Assembly: GCF_032854445.1 (NCBI RefSeq)
Contig: NC_088295.1
Coordinates: 11,893,385-11,953,384 of the forward strand
Reading direction: 5' to 3'
Origin: Liolophura sinensis
Lineage: Eukaryota; Mollusca; Polyplacophora; Chitonida; Chitonidae
DNA: 60,000 nucleotides
In this document: piece by piece, positions 57,956 to 60,000 of the stretch
Position numbering within the stretch: position 1 is the stretch's first letter
Layout of the letters: each line of letters opens with the position of its first letter
Made by a program: the position numbers and the translations under genes
The notes under the pieces: generated by a model
What the model saw: only the letters and a program-made list of their open reading frames with translations
Told to the model about the DNA's origin: nothing
The model's database searches: none

Positions 57956-58929
57956 CAAAAACCAAGTCCGACATTTATATTAACAGGATGTGAAAACAAC
58001 GAACCCAGATTTTGGCTATTCTGCCGCACCCAATGACTGCTCGAGGTTGTGACTAGATGCATGCAAGTGAAAAGTGAACACGCGTGTGCCGAACTGTATT
58101 CTCTATCGTGTCGGTATGCCAAATATAGCTTTCGTTTGTGTAAGGAAATACATCAGTAAGTAGATGATGTTGGCAACAAAGGCATAGACTTAACTTTGAA
58201 CGTGGCAAAAAAAAATGTAACACTCATCTATCTAGATATCACAAATGTTTGCTTCGTCAGACCTCCATGGTCAGACAACTCACTTTGCGCTACGTGCAGC
58301 GGAGTTTAGCGGAAATATACGAACTGTGCCGAACAATTCACATTCTCGTGCGCAACGTGATTTCGTGTTGAACTGCGTGGTTTATTTCATGGCGTGGAAA
58401 ATTTCGGCAGGCTGAGAAAACATTTGTAAGTGTTTCTTGTTTTAGGTGTAATTACAGTTTTGGTAGTGGTAAACTGTGGCTAGTAAAAAGGGTACACATA
58501 TTTCACAACAGTTTTTAGTCTTCACTGTTGAGTTGGAAATAAATGTTAGCACAATAATGATGTCGACAACTCGGTCCGCTTAAAATGATACGGTGAGCGG
58601 ACTGATGTGGAATTACTGACTGGCGTCGGTAATGAACTGAAGCGCATGCAGTTTTAGCAGTTGTTCATATTGTTGTTCATATTGTTGTAGTTCTTGGGAT
58701 TGTTACAGGTCGCTGTAAAATCACTTGCTTTTCTCCCTTGGGGAATGCATTTTTGTGTCATTTAATGACGGAACAAAACTCCATTGTTTCTACAATCTGC
58801 TTCGGACATAAACGTGCTCATGGTGTTGTTGCAGGTTTCCAGACTTTGGTCAGATGTAGGCCTAGGTTTCTCAAACATAACTTACGAGGGGTTTAACAGT
58901 ATGTAAGATATAACCTGTAAACATTTCAG
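57956..58929. other. Unassigned intergenic stretch
   Basis: No gene, SINE or LINE recognised. It may include upstream sequence of a gene beyond the right edge, but nothing supports one. Confidence 0.5.
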
Positions 58930-59905
58930 GCGTGTTACTAGTCCGAATTTTCTGACTAGAACTTCTGTAATAAGCCAGCCTGACGGCATGCCTCAATTCT
59001 AGTAAGAAGTTGCTTCATTTAACATCATTAAGAGCTTCAGTCGGTATGATGCATGTGACGTTCATACTCACCAAATGGAGGAGTTGTAAAGGCATTGTGG
59101 TGTCATTTTTTTTATCCCACGGTCACATACTTTTAGTGATTTTTCATGGGTTAAAATTGATTAGGGAGATGTTCACTTTGCATACAAAGAAAAACAGCGT
59201 AAATAAGATGTTTATCATTCTAATTTCTGCCAATGTGTCACTGTCTTATATGAGATGTCTGCGGTGTATTATTCGCGGTTTATACATTTTTGAAAGGCTT
59301 TACTTTGTTGTGAAATGCTCTGGATTCAAACTCCCGTCAGACAGTACATCGGGCCCATAACCAGTTGCTTATACCACTACACCGCTCGAGTTGATGGGCT
59401 AGAACGTGGTTTTAGATGTCTGTAGGACAGATAAACATGGTAAGGAATGAATGCGCATGTGCAGGTGTCACATGCTGTTTTCACTTTGACTACATCTGAA
59501 AAGGCTCTCCATATTTGGCCAGCCTCATTCAGGGTAGTATGAATGAATTGATATAAGTGTTGACGTAGAAAGTCACATAAATATGACCCTAGTCTTTACA
59601 ACTGCCCATAATGGCAGGTACAGGTGAAGGCGTGACCAGAGAAGAAGTGATGAATACTCTGTTCGTCAAAATATTGTTCAGATGAGCTTACCAGGTGAAA
59701 AGCTAACTGTGGGGTAGGAGAGGATGACTGTAAGTGCTTGAATGTAGGTGAAACACCAAAATATGTCTGGTAATTTAGCGTTAGCAAGGTTGTTTGAAAA
59801 TTTTTTTTAAATGGAGTGACTTCTGACTAGAACTGCAGCACGATGTCAGGCTTATCACAATGTTTGCTGCAAGTTCTAGTCAGAAAATTTTGACTAGTGT
59901 GTTAC
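58930..59905. mobile_element. Putative non-autonomous DNA transposon with inverted ends
   Basis: Left end GCGTGTTACTAGTCCGAATT TTCTGACTAGAACTT; right end reversed GTAACACACTAGTCAAAATT TTCTGACTAGAACTT, with similarity continuing to a shared AAGCC(...)TGAC. The right end carries an extra inverted copy (59821-59897) that folds as a hairpin. The interior encodes no recognised protein. Target-site duplication not seen. Confidence 0.6.
59325..59395 (-). mobile_element. tRNA-like SINE head fragment
   Basis: On the minus strand GCGGTGTAGTGGTATAAGC (A-box-like) is followed at tRNA-like spacing by GGGAGTTTGAATCC (B-box-like). No good tRNA cloverleaf can be drawn, so a SINE head is the better reading. 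Confidence 0.45.
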
Positions 59906-60000
59906 TTACGCTAACAACGTGAAAAGAAAATCTAGATTTTATAGAAGCCTCCAAGGACTGTTCGCTGTATTATGTTTGGAGTGGCTCTCCCATAGCCATG

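Noticed and set aside
59325-59395. A genuine tRNA gene on the minus strand
   Set aside because: A- and B-box-like motifs are present but the arms do not fold into a proper cloverleaf; a SINE head is more likely.

Overview
The window is eukaryotic nuclear DNA from an invertebrate animal, most likely a mollusc. Genes are split into short exons with GT-AG introns, the non-coding DNA is AT-rich, and it is littered with short tRNA-derived SINEs whose body (TATAAGTGAAATATTCTTGAG, then CACCAATCAAATAAATAAAT-like tails) is of a kind I associate with molluscan genomes. The species cannot be named from the sequence.

Two protein-coding genes were rebuilt exon by exon. They lie head to head about 7.9 kb apart. 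On the minus strand (7359 down to the left edge) is the 5' half of a long-chain acyl-CoA synthetase (ACSL1/5/6 type): ten coding exons, 320 codons, from an N-terminal membrane anchor through the ATP/AMP-binding loop to the fatty-acid gate motif LPLAHMFER. The rest lies beyond base 1. On the plus strand (15301-43488) is a complete RBBP6 gene (E3 ubiquitin ligase and pre-mRNA 3'-processing factor): 18 coding exons that join in one frame of 1723 codons plus stop, with DWNN, CCHC zinc knuckle, C4C4 RING, proline-rich, SR and Lys/His-rich regions in the family order.

The left edge (1-576) is a 72-bp tandem array, eight units long, made from the 3' end of the ACSL gate exon plus its splice donor. 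It sits directly downstream of that exon, at the place where vertebrate ACSL genes carry mutually exclusive gate exons. This is the most unusual feature seen.

From 7360 to about 14640 is intergenic DNA with SINE pieces and a near-perfect 82-nt hairpin at 14289-14370. RBBP6 introns hold SINEs with intact target-site duplications, a decayed LINE fragment, MITE-like hairpins, microsatellites and minisatellites. From 44150 to 60000 there is no recognisable host gene: a long inverted-repeat element (47409-50452), more SINEs, a nearly complete but dead LINE (about 52200-57955) split by a deleted Tc1/mariner-like transposase copy, and a TIR-bounded element near the right edge (58930-59905).
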